DNA from: Arthrobacter ipis
GTDB taxonomy: Bacteria; Actinomycetota; Actinomycetes; Actinomycetales; Micrococcaceae
Reading direction: 5' to 3'
Assembly (NCBI RefSeq): GCF_014694315.1
Contig: NZ_JAAOXD010000009.1
Location: forward strand, 351,858-415,857
Length of the DNA stretch: 64,000 bases
Positions 45,419 to 54,139 of the stretch are shown piece by piece. How positions within the stretch are numbered: position 1 is the stretch's first letter; every line of letters begins with the position of its first letter. The notes below the pieces were generated by a model. The model had not been told where the DNA came from. It did not search any database and saw only the letters and a list, made by a program, of their open reading frames with translations. Made by a program: the position numbers and the translations under genes.

Positions 45419-45546
45419 CCAGCGAAGTTAACGGATACCCGCCGGTGAAAGGACCTAACCAAGTACTACTAAGCGCCGTCCGTATGTCGCGGCATCAAAC
45501 CCGGTACGGTTCACACCGCCATCGAGCCGGTGGTTAGGCTGGGTGG

Positions 45547-46239
45547 ATGGCGACAGTTATTCTCGTGCGGCACGGCCGCACCACAGCCAATGCCACTGGA
45601 CTGCTGGCCGGTCGGGCCGGCGGCGTCAGCCTGGACCAGATCGGCCGCGACCAGGCAGCTTTGACCGGGGACCGGCTCGCAGCCGTGCCCGTAGTCGGGG
45701 TGGTGTCAAGCCCTCTTGAGCGTTGTCAGCAGACCGCCCAGCTCATCCTCGATCGCCAGGCTGGCACCCCGTACGCGCCGGTCGATTTCGATCTCACCGA
45801 GTGCGATTACGGCCAGTGGCAGGGCCGCACGCTCAGTGATCTCGCGACCGAGGATTTGTGGTCGGTTGTGCAGTCGCAACCGTCCGCCGTCATCTTTCCC
45901 GGCGGTGAATCCATGGCCGCGATGCAGGCTCGGTCGGTGGCAGCGATTCGACGCCACGATGCAGCCTTCGAAGCCGAGTACGGGCCAGGGGCCGTGTGGG
46001 TGGCGGTGAGTCACGGTGACATCATCAAGTCAATCCTCGCCGACGCGCTCGGCATGCACCTTGACCTGTTCCAGCGTATTAACGTGGGCCCCGCCTCCGT
46101 TTCGATCGTGCGCTACGGCGCTAGTCGGCCGAGCGTCTATGCGACCAACACCGACGCGGGGGATCTGTCGTGGCTGTCGAACGGCAACCATTCTGACGAT
46201 GCGCCGGTGGGCGGCGGTGCAGGGCAAAAGGCGCCATGA
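45547..46239 (+). CDS. MSMEG_4193-family histidine phosphatase (phosphomutase-like)
   Basis: The 230-residue protein has the phosphoglycerate mutase-like motif VILVRHGRTTANATG (catalytic His9), SSPLERCQQTAQLI, and the second His in AVSHGDIIKSILADALGM. This branch is conserved in Actinobacteria beside DUF3090 and SCO1664 genes; its substrate is not known. Twenty-four bases separate it from the DUF3090 gene. Confidence 0.9.
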   Translation: MATVILVRHGRTTANATGLLAGRAGGVSLDQIGRDQAALTGDRLAAVPVVGVVSSPLERCQQTAQLILDRQAGTPYAPVDFDLTECDYGQWQGRTLSDLATEDLWSVVQSQPSAVIFPGGESMAAMQARSVAAIRRHDAAFEAEYGPGAVWVAVSHGDIIKSILADALGMHLDLFQRINVGPASVSIVRYGASRPSVYATNTDAGDLSWLSNGNHSDDAPVGGGAGQKAP

Positions 46240-46263
46240 ACCGCACGTGCCTAAAATACTGAC

Positions 46264-46818
46264 ATGCCTACACTTGTTCACGAGTTTGCCTGGCCCGATC
46301 GGGTCGTCGTTGGCACCATTGGCCTTCCGGGGGCCCGCACGTTCTACCTGCAGGTGCGCGCGGGGACGCAGATCGTGAGCATTGCCCTGGAGAAGCAACA
46401 GTCGGCCCTGCTCGCGGAAAAGATCGACGAAATTCTCGACCAGCTCATCACCGTCGAGGGCAACCCCTTCAGCGTTCCCACGAGTACACCCATTGAACTT
46501 GTCGACAATGACCAGCTCGAGGCCGTTCAGGAGCAGTTTCGGACCGGCGCCATGAGCTTGGGTTGGGACCCAACGACGGCGCAGGTCGTTATAGAGGCCT
46601 ACCCCATCACCGATGTCGATGCTGATGACAACGACGAATCCCTTGATGAGAACGGCGCTAACGAGACCGAAATGCTGCTGGTGCGGATGCCGGTCGGCAC
46701 TGCCCGCGCATTCGCCAAGCGCACCCGTGAGGTCGTGGGCGCCGGGCGTCCGATCTGCTCGCTCTGCGGCTACCCCATAGACGCCGACGGGCACACCTGC
46801 ACCCTTCCCGAGGTCTGA
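46264..46818 (+). CDS. DUF3090 family protein
   Basis: The 184-residue cytoplasmic protein begins VHEFAWPDRVVVGTIGLPGARTFYLQ and ends in a probable zinc motif ICSLCGYPIDADGHTC. DUF3090 is an actinobacterial family of unknown function, almost always in this gene trio. Its stop overlaps the next ATG (TGATG). Confidence 0.9.
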   Translation: MPTLVHEFAWPDRVVVGTIGLPGARTFYLQVRAGTQIVSIALEKQQSALLAEKIDEILDQLITVEGNPFSVPTSTPIELVDNDQLEAVQEQFRTGAMSLGWDPTTAQVVIEAYPITDVDADDNDESLDENGANETEMLLVRMPVGTARAFAKRTREVVGAGRPICSLCGYPIDADGHTCTLPEV

Positions 46819-47585
46819 TGCCAGCGCCGGACCTCGTGACCGCCGAGCTGACGCTCACTGGCCGCATCACGACGGCTTCAAACGCTACATTTCTGGGCAG
46901 CATCGGCGAAGTGGTGGTCGTCTATAAGCCGATAGCAGGCGAAAGTCCGCTGTGGGATTTTCCCCACGGCACCCTGGCTCACCGGGAGGTCGCCGCCTAC
47001 CTCGTCTCTCAGCTCTTCGGCTGGGATGTCGTGCCGCACACCTGGCTGCGCGATGGTCCGATGGGCGAAGGAATGGTGCAGCTCTGGCAGGAGCAAGACC
47101 CCGCCCAAAGCGCCGTGAACCTGATGGCGCCGGACCACGTGCCGGAGACGGGCTGGAAACACGTTCTCGAGGGACGAGATGAGAACGGACGGATGGTCGC
47201 CCTCGTTCACGAAGACTCGCAAGCGCTCAGACGCATGGCGGTGTTCGACGTGGTCGTCAACAACGCCGACCGCAAAGGCGACCACATTCTTTCCATGCCA
47301 GACGGACACCGGCACGGCGTGGACCACGGGCTTACCTTTCACCGTGACCCCAAGCTGCGCACGATGCTGTGGGGGTGGCTGGGAGACGCTCTGACCACCG
47401 ATGAACGCGACGGCATCAGCCGTGTCAGCGAAGGACTGCACGGTGAGCTGGGCCGAAACCTAGCGGACTTGCTCAGCGCCGACGAAATCGCTTCGCTCGC
47501 CGCGCGCTGTGCCCGGTTGCACTGGGCAGGGCGGTTTCCGGCTCCGGGCGGTGAGATGCCGGCCGTGCCCTGGCCGCTGTTCTAA
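46818..47585 (+). CDS. SCO1664 family protein (PI3/PI4-kinase-like fold)
   Basis: The 255-residue protein shows VVVYKPIAGESPLWDFPHGTL, FDVVVNNADRKGDHIL and HGVDHGLTFH, an atypical kinase pattern (Lys in VYKP, NNADRKGDH as catalytic loop, DHG as metal motif). Actinobacterial homologues usually sit in the order phosphomutase-DUF3090-SCO1664-mshC. Here mshC does not follow. Substrate unknown. Confidence 0.88.
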   Translation: MPAPDLVTAELTLTGRITTASNATFLGSIGEVVVVYKPIAGESPLWDFPHGTLAHREVAAYLVSQLFGWDVVPHTWLRDGPMGEGMVQLWQEQDPAQSAVNLMAPDHVPETGWKHVLEGRDENGRMVALVHEDSQALRRMAVFDVVVNNADRKGDHILSMPDGHRHGVDHGLTFHRDPKLRTMLWGWLGDALTTDERDGISRVSEGLHGELGRNLADLLSADEIASLAARCARLHWAGRFPAPGGEMPAVPWPLF

Positions 47586-47976
47586 GGGAATTACGGCTGC
47601 AGGCCTCGCAGGCTCTGTCACGGCAGGGATCTTAAGGTACTGACGGAGCTAGGCGGTGAGCAGCATGGGCCACATGCAGGACGGTGTCAGCTCCCCGTCG
47701 GGCACTGTAACCCGCGTCAGACCGATCGTGGGAGCCCGCCGGCACCGATCCCCTAGAGATTGGCACGAGTCATGTCGCCCTCCCCCGGACGCGCCATGAG
47801 TAAGCAGAACATCCGTTGTGGCGGATTTCCACTAGGGCGTCGATTAGCAGGCTCCATTCAACGTGAGTGCGTGGTGGCTCGGTTTAGTGTGATGGGCTTT
47901 CCGGGTATGGGCCAAGAGTGGTGGCGGCCAGGTGTTGGCTGCCACCACTCTTGTGGTGTTGAAAGGGTGGGCGGTT
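47586..47976. other. Convergent gap, no gene recognised
   Basis: No convincing ORF. It contains a strong hairpin at 47914-47952 (separate entry). Otherwise nothing is seen. Confidence 0.45.
47914..47952 (-). terminator. Hairpin after the RraA operon
   Basis: AAGAGTGGTGGCGGCC (47914-47929) pairs with GGCTGCCACCACTCTT (47937-47952), one G-T pair, around a seven-base loop. It lies 25 bases beyond the RraA stop and is a probable terminator between two convergent operons. Confidence 0.65.
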
Positions 47977-48618
47977 TTAGGTCGTGGCAGCTTCTCGGAT
48001 GCGGGATCGGATCTGGCGTTCGATGTCTTCCTGTGCCGGGAGGGACCGCAGCGTTTCATTCAGTTCCGATTGGGGGATGACGACGATGCCGTCCTGGTCG
48101 CCGACAACCACGTCACCGGGGTTACAGACGACGTTGCCGCAGGCGACGGGTTTGCCGACGTTGCCGGGCCCGTTTTTGGAGGGGCCGGCGGGGACGACGG
48201 CGCGGGCGAAGACGGGCAGGCCCATCTGGGTCACTTCCTCGATATCGCGGACGGCGCCGTCGATGATGACGCCGGTGACGCCTTTGTGGAGGCAGATGTC
48301 GGCGAGGATGCCACCGAAGACTGACCGGTTGGTGACGCCGTTGCCGGAGATGACGAGCACGTCGCCGGGCTTGGCCTCGTCAAGGCCGCGGTGGATGGCG
48401 AGGTTGTCGCCTTCCCAGACCTGGATGGGAAGGACGGAGCCGGCGAGACGTGCCCCGGGGGTGAGGCAGCGGATTTCGGCGGACATCATGTCCAGGCGTT
48501 TGCGAACATCGCCGATAAGCGCTGGTGGGTAGCCCGCGAGGGACTGGACGAGGTCCTGCGCGGGGCGGGGCCACTCGGGGTAGACGGTGATGTTCTTGGC
48601 GGAGGCTTTGATATACAC
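47977..48618 (-). CDS. RraA family protein (oxo-acid aldolase/decarboxylase-like)
   Basis: The 213-residue RraA-fold protein has a GDVLVISGNGVTNRSVFGGI block and the active-site stretch VIIDGAVRDIEEVTQMGLPVFARA, then GDVVVGDQDGIVVIP. In catabolic operons this fold cleaves or decarboxylates 4-hydroxy-2-oxo acids with a divalent metal. I start at the GTG at 48618 (AAGGA nine bases before); the longer frame to 48783 is in the intergenic region. It is third in an MHS transporter / dehydrogenase / RraA operon. Confidence 0.86.
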   Translation of the reverse strand: MYIKASAKNITVYPEWPRPAQDLVQSLAGYPPALIGDVRKRLDMMSAEIRCLTPGARLAGSVLPIQVWEGDNLAIHRGLDEAKPGDVLVISGNGVTNRSVFGGILADICLHKGVTGVIIDGAVRDIEEVTQMGLPVFARAVVPAGPSKNGPGNVGKPVACGNVVCNPGDVVVGDQDGIVVIPQSELNETLRSLPAQEDIERQIRSRIREAATT

Positions 48619-48652
48619 GGGATTGGTTCCTTGCCTGGGGTTTAGGCCGCCG

Positions 48653-49642
48653 CTATGCGACGAGCTTGCGGAGGTCTTTGGCGTTGAGGGGGAAAGCGGG
48701 TGTGTCACCGGCGAGTACTGCCTGCACTTCAGCCCAAGATTTGGTTCCCGCTTCGAGGAACGCTTCCTGCGTCTGGCCTGCAATGTGCGGGGTGACGAGC
48801 AGGTTCGGCACCTCGCTGAGCTGAATGCGGTTCTGAGCCAGCGGGTTCTTCATGTCGATGCCTTCGGCTTCCAGCACGTCCATGGCTGCGCCGGCGATGT
48901 CTCCATTCAGCAGGGCCTGGACGAGGGCGTCTTCATCGATGAGCCCGCCGCGGGAGGTATTGATGACAACCGCGGTCTTCTTCATCAGGCCCAGTTCGCG
49001 GGCACTGATCATGTGCCGGGTACTCGGAAGCAGCGGGGCGTGCAAAGTGATGATGTCCGCCCCGTCGTAAAGGGTGTCCAGTTCCACCAGGTCTGCTCCG
49101 GCTGCGGCTGCGTCTTGAGCCGCGGCGATCGGGTCTGAGGCCAGGATGCGCATTCCGAAGGATTTGGCGATGGCCGCGACGCGTTTGCCGATCGCGCCGA
49201 AACCGACGATGCCGAGGGTGCGGCCGGACAGTTCGAAGCCGACCAGGTCGCCGCGGCCTTCTGCCCAGTTTCCGGCGAGGACGCGGTTTGCTGCTGGCAC
49301 GATCTGGCGTGTGAGGGAGAGCAGGAGGGCGAAGACGTGTTCGGCGACGGCGTTGCTGTTCGAGCCGGGGGTGCTGGTGACCCAGACGCCGTTTTCGGAT
49401 GCTGCCGCCAGGTCCACGTTGTCGGTGCCGACTCCGTGCCGGGCGATGATCTTCAGGCGGGGGGAGGCTTCGATCATGTCGCGGGTGAAGATTTCGGCCC
49501 GCAGGATGACGCCGTCGATGGTGTCACAGACGTCAAGGTAGTTCACTTTGCTGGGCCCGTAGCCGACGTGCACCAGCGCGTTCTTGCGGATGTCCCGCAT
49601 GACGTTTTCGTGGATGACGTCAGAGATGTAAATCGCGGTCAC
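48653..49642 (-). CDS. D-isomer-specific 2-hydroxyacid dehydrogenase (SerA-like)
   Basis: The 329-residue protein has a Rossmann motif GIVGFGAIGKRVAAIA, catalytic Arg in NTSRGGLIDE, Glu in MDVLEAEG and His in TPHIAGQT. It resembles phosphoglycerate or hydroxyacid dehydrogenases without the ACT domain. The operon context (organic-acid transporter, RraA aldolase) suggests oxidation of an imported hydroxy acid to the 2-oxo acid cleaved by RraA. Confidence 0.88.
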   Translation of the reverse strand: MTAIYISDVIHENVMRDIRKNALVHVGYGPSKVNYLDVCDTIDGVILRAEIFTRDMIEASPRLKIIARHGVGTDNVDLAAASENGVWVTSTPGSNSNAVAEHVFALLLSLTRQIVPAANRVLAGNWAEGRGDLVGFELSGRTLGIVGFGAIGKRVAAIAKSFGMRILASDPIAAAQDAAAAGADLVELDTLYDGADIITLHAPLLPSTRHMISARELGLMKKTAVVINTSRGGLIDEDALVQALLNGDIAGAAMDVLEAEGIDMKNPLAQNRIQLSEVPNLLVTPHIAGQTQEAFLEAGTKSWAEVQAVLAGDTPAFPLNAKDLRKLVA

Positions 49643-49652
49643 GGTGTGGTGC

Positions 49653-50966
49653 CTAACGGTAGAGGTGGGAGGAAGGGTCGGTGTTGGCCTTGACCGTGAG
49701 TCCTACGACGAGGAGCCCGACGAGTCCGGCGCCCACCAGCACGAAGGCGGGGATGAAGGTGTTGCCGCTGAGGTCGATTAGCCAGGTGGCGAAGTAGGGG
49801 CCGGCTCCGCCACCGATGACCGCGCCGACGCTGTGGCCGAAGGCAACACCGGTGTGCCGGATGCGAGTGGGGTAGAACTCGAGCATGGAACCGTAGGTCC
49901 CGGCCTGGCAGAGGGCGTAGGGGATGATGCCCAGACCGAGCCCGAGCAGCGCCAGACCGAAGGAGTGCTGGTTCATCAGCGCGAACGAGGGAATGGAAAT
50001 AACGACGTAAGCGATGTAAGACCAAATGAGGACTTTGCGGCCACCAATGCGGTCACCGAGTTGCCCGGCGAAGGGAATCAGGAACGCGGCGAACAAGACG
50101 GCGAGGAGGACGATGGTGGCTGCTTCGCTCTTTTTGAAGCCGAGGACTTCGCTGAAGTAGACGGCGACGAACACGGTCCCGATGTAGGTGCCGAGGTTCT
50201 GGACGAGGGAGATGGTGGTGACCTTGGCCAGGGCCTTCGGGTACTTGCTCAGGACTTCCCGGAAGGGCTTCTCCGAGGTGCTGTCCTTTGTTTTGATAGC
50301 CGTGAACTCGGGGCTGTCTTCGATCTTGAGGCGCAGGATGAGACAGAGAATGCCCAGCGGAAGAGCGAGCAGGAACGGGATCCGCCAGCCCCACTCTGAC
50401 ATTGCTGCCGCGGGCATGGCTGCGGCAGCGAGGGCCGCCAGGCCGGCCGCTAGGCCCTTACCCAGTTGGGCGATGGAGGGGATCATCGAGACATACAGCG
50501 AACGGCGCTTCGGCTCGGCCCACTCGCGGATGTACGCCGCGGCGCCGCCGATCTCGCCACCAGTGGAGAATCCCTGGAGCATGCGCAGCACCACCAGCAG
50601 GATCGGCGCCAGAATGCCGATCTGCGCATAGCCCGGCAGCAGGCCGGTCAGCGTGGCCGCGACACCCATGCAGGTGATGCTCGCGATCAGGCTCAGACGG
50701 CGGCCGCGGCGATCGCCCAGGCGGCCGAAGAAAACTGCGCCCACGGGTCGGACCACGAAGGCCGAGCCGAACACCAGCAAGGTGTTCAGCAGCGACATCA
50801 CCGGGTCATCACCCGGGAAGAACACCGTGGCCAGCGTCGCGGCCACGTAGCCGTACACGCTGAAGTCGTAGTACTCGATGAACGTTCCGAAGGCGGCAAC
50901 GCCGGTGGCCTTCTTCGCTTTGGCGCGCCGCTCCAGGTCCGGAGTGGCAATGGTGGGTGTGGACAT
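49653..50966 (-). CDS. MFS transporter, metabolite:H+ symporter (MHS) family
   Basis: The 437-residue protein has twelve hydrophobic segments. The MHS helix 1 is ATGVAAFGTFIEYYDFSVYGY, and the loop 2-3 motif is FGRLGDRRGRRLSLI. MHS members take up small carboxylates and osmolytes (citrate, ketoglutarate, proline/betaine, shikimate). It is the first gene of the dehydrogenase/RraA operon and divergent from the tandem IclR gene. The ATG at 50966 follows AGAGAGGTC; 51005 is less likely. Confidence 0.9.
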   Translation of the reverse strand: MSTPTIATPDLERRAKAKKATGVAAFGTFIEYYDFSVYGYVAATLATVFFPGDDPVMSLLNTLLVFGSAFVVRPVGAVFFGRLGDRRGRRLSLIASITCMGVAATLTGLLPGYAQIGILAPILLVVLRMLQGFSTGGEIGGAAAYIREWAEPKRRSLYVSMIPSIAQLGKGLAAGLAALAAAAMPAAAMSEWGWRIPFLLALPLGILCLILRLKIEDSPEFTAIKTKDSTSEKPFREVLSKYPKALAKVTTISLVQNLGTYIGTVFVAVYFSEVLGFKKSEAATIVLLAVLFAAFLIPFAGQLGDRIGGRKVLIWSYIAYVVISIPSFALMNQHSFGLALLGLGLGIIPYALCQAGTYGSMLEFYPTRIRHTGVAFGHSVGAVIGGGAGPYFATWLIDLSGNTFIPAFVLVGAGLVGLLVVGLTVKANTDPSSHLYR

Positions 50967-50997
50967 TCGAAGACCTCTCTGTCTAAGATTAGAAAAA

Positions 50998-51012
50998 TGG
51001 GACACTGTCTCA
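50998..51012. promoter_or_regulatory. Candidate IclR operator
   Basis: TGGGACA-C-TGTCTCA (50998-51012) is an inverted repeat with one mismatch in the divergent MHS/IclR gap, 32 bases upstream of the transporter ATG. The position fits repression by the adjacent IclR protein. Confidence 0.45.
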
Positions 51013-51124
51013 TTAACGGGGATTGATTAATAGAATGCCTGTGTTCCGCACCACTGTCAAGCGGCAGGCGCAGTGAGTGCGGGCGCCCCGGAAAGCAGGA
51101 GACCGATCATGAAATACTGCTGGT

Positions 51125-52717
51125 ATGGACCAGGGTGACCAGGCAGCGCAGCGGGACGGCTCGAAAGAAGTTGTGGCTATCATCGAGGCCATCATCGGAC
51201 GTGCCGGTTTCGGCTGGGGTGTCCGAGAACTCGCCGACGAGCTGGGGGCGAGCCGGAGCACGGTGAACCGCGTCCTTGCCCGCCTGGTTGAGGAACGCCT
51301 GGTCTCGCGCGACCCAAGCGGCGCGTACATCCTCGGGCCCCGGTTGAAAGTTCTCTCCGCTGAACTCCAAAAGCGACACCCCCTCTTCACCGAGGGGACC
51401 CGTATCCTCGCCGGCCTCTCCCGGGCCTCCGGTGCTACCGCACTGATGGCCGTCGAAAAGGGAAACCCGGAAGAGTGCTTCGTCCTGGCCTCCTTGGAAC
51501 CCGACGCCCCCGTGAGGTATACCCTCTCGCCAGGAACCAGCGTGCCCACCCACGCCGGCGCCTTGGGAACGGCAATTCTGGTCCGGCGCGGGACAGCAGG
51601 ACTGCCCGAGGAACTGAAGACGTACACGGAAGAATCACTCGATAGCCGCACCCGCATCGAAAACGCACTGCAGAGCTACGCGTCCATCGGTGCCGTCGTC
51701 AGCATCGGGCAACACATACCCGACGCCGCCGGTATCGCGGTCCCCTTCACCATCAATGAACACCTCTTAGGATCCCTCTCCCTGTCCAGGCCCCGCAATG
51801 AGTTCAAAGAGGAAGACATTGGGCCCGGTGCAGAGAAGCTCCAAGAAGCTGCAGACAAGCTTGAATCACTCCTCAAAAGCCGAAAACGCAGTTCAGCTGC
51901 CGGGGCCGGCGTTCCCGCAGCCGCGTCCAACTCGCTCATTCAGCGGATTAACGCGGCCCTCACGTTCTTCTGCGCCGAACCCCTGGCCGAACTGAAACTC
52001 ACCGACCTGGCTTCGCTCTGGGGAACACGGTCCGTAGCCACACGCAGGCTCGCAGAATCGGCCTGCGACGTGGGCGTGATGATTAGGCTGGACGACGGAG
52101 CGTGGACAATAGGCCCCACTCTGCTGCGGTGGTCCGCGTCCATCAGCAAAAACCACGATCTATCGGAAATTGTCGACGAAGACCTTCAGGCCCTCAGCGA
52201 AATTACTGGTGAGACCACAACCCTCGCCCTCTACGACGCCGGCAATGGACGAGCACACATCGCCAGGACGCGGGCCGGTGCCAGGAACGTTCGATACGTA
52301 CTGGAAGAAGGATCCGAAATTCCCCTAACAGCCGGGGCGGCCGGCAAGGTAATCCTCGCCCACCTGCCAGAGAACGCCAGCGCGGGTCTCAATGCAGAGC
52401 CGGCCGTCGGACTAGAGGAACTCAAGACCATCCGCTCCCAGGGATGGGCGGCCACCGACAGCGAAAGGGTCCCCGACGCCCGCGGCATCGCTGCCCCGTT
52501 TTTCATCGACGACGCCATCGCAGGTTCTGTTGCCGTCACCGTCCCCAACCACCGGGTCGCCGGTACTCCCGCTGCCGAACTAACCGACGCCGTCGTCGCG
52601 ACCGCCAGCAACCTCTCACGTCTCCTTTCCGTGAAAAGTCCAAAGGCAATCCGTTCAAGCCACGACCACGCAGCAATCACCCCTAGCGCAATGAAGATAC
52701 CGGCCCCTGCTACCTAG
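51125..52717 (+). CDS. Tandem double IclR-family regulator
   Basis: The 530-residue protein holds two complete IclR units. Unit one: wHTH about 15-75 (WGVRELADELGASRSTVNRVLARL) and effector domain about 80-250 (GTSVPTHAGALGTAIL, IAVPFTINEHLLGSLSL). Unit two: a divergent wHTH from residue 268 (LIQRINAALTFF, LASLWGTRSVATRRLAESA) and effector domain to about 505 (EGSEIPLTAGAAGKVILAHL, GIAAPFFIDDAIAGSVAV). Usual IclR proteins have one unit, about 250 residues. Divergent from the MHS/dehydrogenase/RraA operon, which it probably controls. Confidence 0.85.
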   Translation: MDQGDQAAQRDGSKEVVAIIEAIIGRAGFGWGVRELADELGASRSTVNRVLARLVEERLVSRDPSGAYILGPRLKVLSAELQKRHPLFTEGTRILAGLSRASGATALMAVEKGNPEECFVLASLEPDAPVRYTLSPGTSVPTHAGALGTAILVRRGTAGLPEELKTYTEESLDSRTRIENALQSYASIGAVVSIGQHIPDAAGIAVPFTINEHLLGSLSLSRPRNEFKEEDIGPGAEKLQEAADKLESLLKSRKRSSAAGAGVPAAASNSLIQRINAALTFFCAEPLAELKLTDLASLWGTRSVATRRLAESACDVGVMIRLDDGAWTIGPTLLRWSASISKNHDLSEIVDEDLQALSEITGETTTLALYDAGNGRAHIARTRAGARNVRYVLEEGSEIPLTAGAAGKVILAHLPENASAGLNAEPAVGLEELKTIRSQGWAATDSERVPDARGIAAPFFIDDAIAGSVAVTVPNHRVAGTPAAELTDAVVATASNLSRLLSVKSPKAIRSSHDHAAITPSAMKIPAPAT

Positions 52718-52799
52718 CAATCGGACAGTCCCTCCCTCCGGCCGGTTTTCTACCGGGTGGTGCGGCCTTGTTCCGCGGAGGTGATGAGGTCCCTCTTGG

Positions 52800-53377
52800 T
52801 CAGCCGCGTGCCTGCACCAAGTGCTGTGGTCCAGAATGTGGTGTCGGAACGGCGGCCCAGTTTGAGTGCAGCAATACCATGAGGGTCTCGTGAACCGCTC
52901 GTGCTAACGCGGCGCCGGCGTCGTTGGCGAGGTCGATTGCTCCGGTCGCGTCGGAGATGACTACGACGGCGAAGCCGAGGGGCTCGGCGGCCGCGGCGGA
53001 GGCGATCACGCAGTTGTTCGTCATGTAACCAACGAGGGTGACCGTGTCGATGCCCTGTTCACGCAGCCAGGATTCGAGGTCAGTGTCGGCGAAGATGCTA
53101 GAGAACTGCTTGCTGATGCGCTTGGCTGCGGCGTTCTCGTGGGCAGTCACTTCTGGATGGTTCTGCCAGGCCACCGACCCGGATGCGAACACCGTTGCTT
53201 CGGCCGGGAGTTCGTGCTGGACGAGCACGACAGGCGTCCGTTCTGCTGGGCGATGTTGATCGCGGTCTCGATGCTGGCAATGGATTCGTCGCGGGCCGGG
53301 TATTGAATTTGGAGCAGGCCGTCGAAGTATTCCTGTTGGGAGTCGATGACCATCAAGGCTCTCCGTGGTTTGGTCAT
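52800..53377 (-). pseudogene. Isochorismatase-family hydrolase, frameshifted
   Basis: The N-terminal part ALMVIDSQQEYFDGLLQIQ (catalytic Asp) runs in one frame from the ATG at 53377 (after AAGGAG) and the rest, LVQHELPAEATVFASGSVAW to VTLVGYMTNNCVIAS (catalytic Cys), in another. The join lies near 53240, where one missing base in GG-ACGCCT would restore AQQNGTPVVLVQHEL. Without it the protein is about 76 residues plus a separate piece. Either a real inactivating mutation or a sequencing error. Confidence 0.8.
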
Positions 53378-53474
53378 GGGGTTCTCCTTCAAGGGGTGAT
53401 TGTGAACCTGTGAAAAGTTGGTAGGTGCGCTACAGCGCGGCGGGCAGTAGCGGGGCTCGCAGGTATGGGAGCGC

Positions 53475-53965
53475 TTAGTGCTCGGCGATCAGTGCGATTC
53501 CATAATGGTCGAGGATTGCCGAATGGCCGCCCACGACGAGCATCACCTCATCGATACCAGTGCGCTGGTGCAGGACCTCGCGACGGTCGGCGACAGTAGC
53601 GGCGGTGCCATGAAAACTGCGGTTGGTGTGGGCGTCGAGGATCTACCGATCCTGGACCGTGGCCGGATACGCCTCGACCTCATCCGGAGGCAGGAGCAGG
53701 TAACCCCCACCTTTGAACATGCGCAGCATCGCCATCGCCGACGGCATCGCCTGCCTTTTGGCCTCAGCCGGGTCGTCGCTAATCACCCCCGGGCACGCGA
53801 CGAGGGTGTGGGGCTCGGCGAGCACGTCGGCCGGCCGGAAGCTCTCACGTTACAGACTCATGGCGGCGTCGATGTCAGCGTCGCCGAACTGCAACGCGAA
53901 CGCATACGGTCGGCCGAGCTGCCCGGCCAGCTGCGCGGATTACGGAGAGGACCCCAGCACCCATA
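53475..53965 (-). pseudogene. LLM-class flavin oxidoreductase remnant (C-terminal half)
   Basis: The frame reads VWVLGSSP-stop-SAQLAGQLGRPYAFALQFG, then stop, then FRPADVLAEPHTLVACPGVI, GGGYLLLPPDEVEAYP, stop, and finally GIDEVMLVVGGHSAILDHYGIALIAEH. This is the second half of a bacterial-luciferase-like monooxygenase with at least three in-frame stops. The first ~160 residues are gone and an IS21 fragment lies on that side. Confidence 0.8.
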
Positions 53966-54093
53966 CCTCCGCTCCCGGATCTTACGCTCCGGCGGCAGCG
54001 GGGAATTCAAAGCCTTCCGGACGGTCTTTCTCGCCACGTGGTGCTTGCGCGCCAGTTCCCGGATCGACGTTCCCTCGACCTCGGGTGGGACGT
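53966..54093 (-). pseudogene. IS21-type IstA transposase N-terminal fragment
   Basis: The frame reads GTSIRELARKHHVARKTVRKAL then SPLPPERK, the HTH start of IS21-family IstA proteins (compare IRELARELGVSRNTVRKAL). It breaks off within 45 residues at the join with the flavin-oxidoreductase relic. Confidence 0.6.
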
Positions 54094-54139
54094 CCCTAAA
54101 AGCAAGTGCCCTCCACCGCGTCCCTGTGTGCCACTCTGC

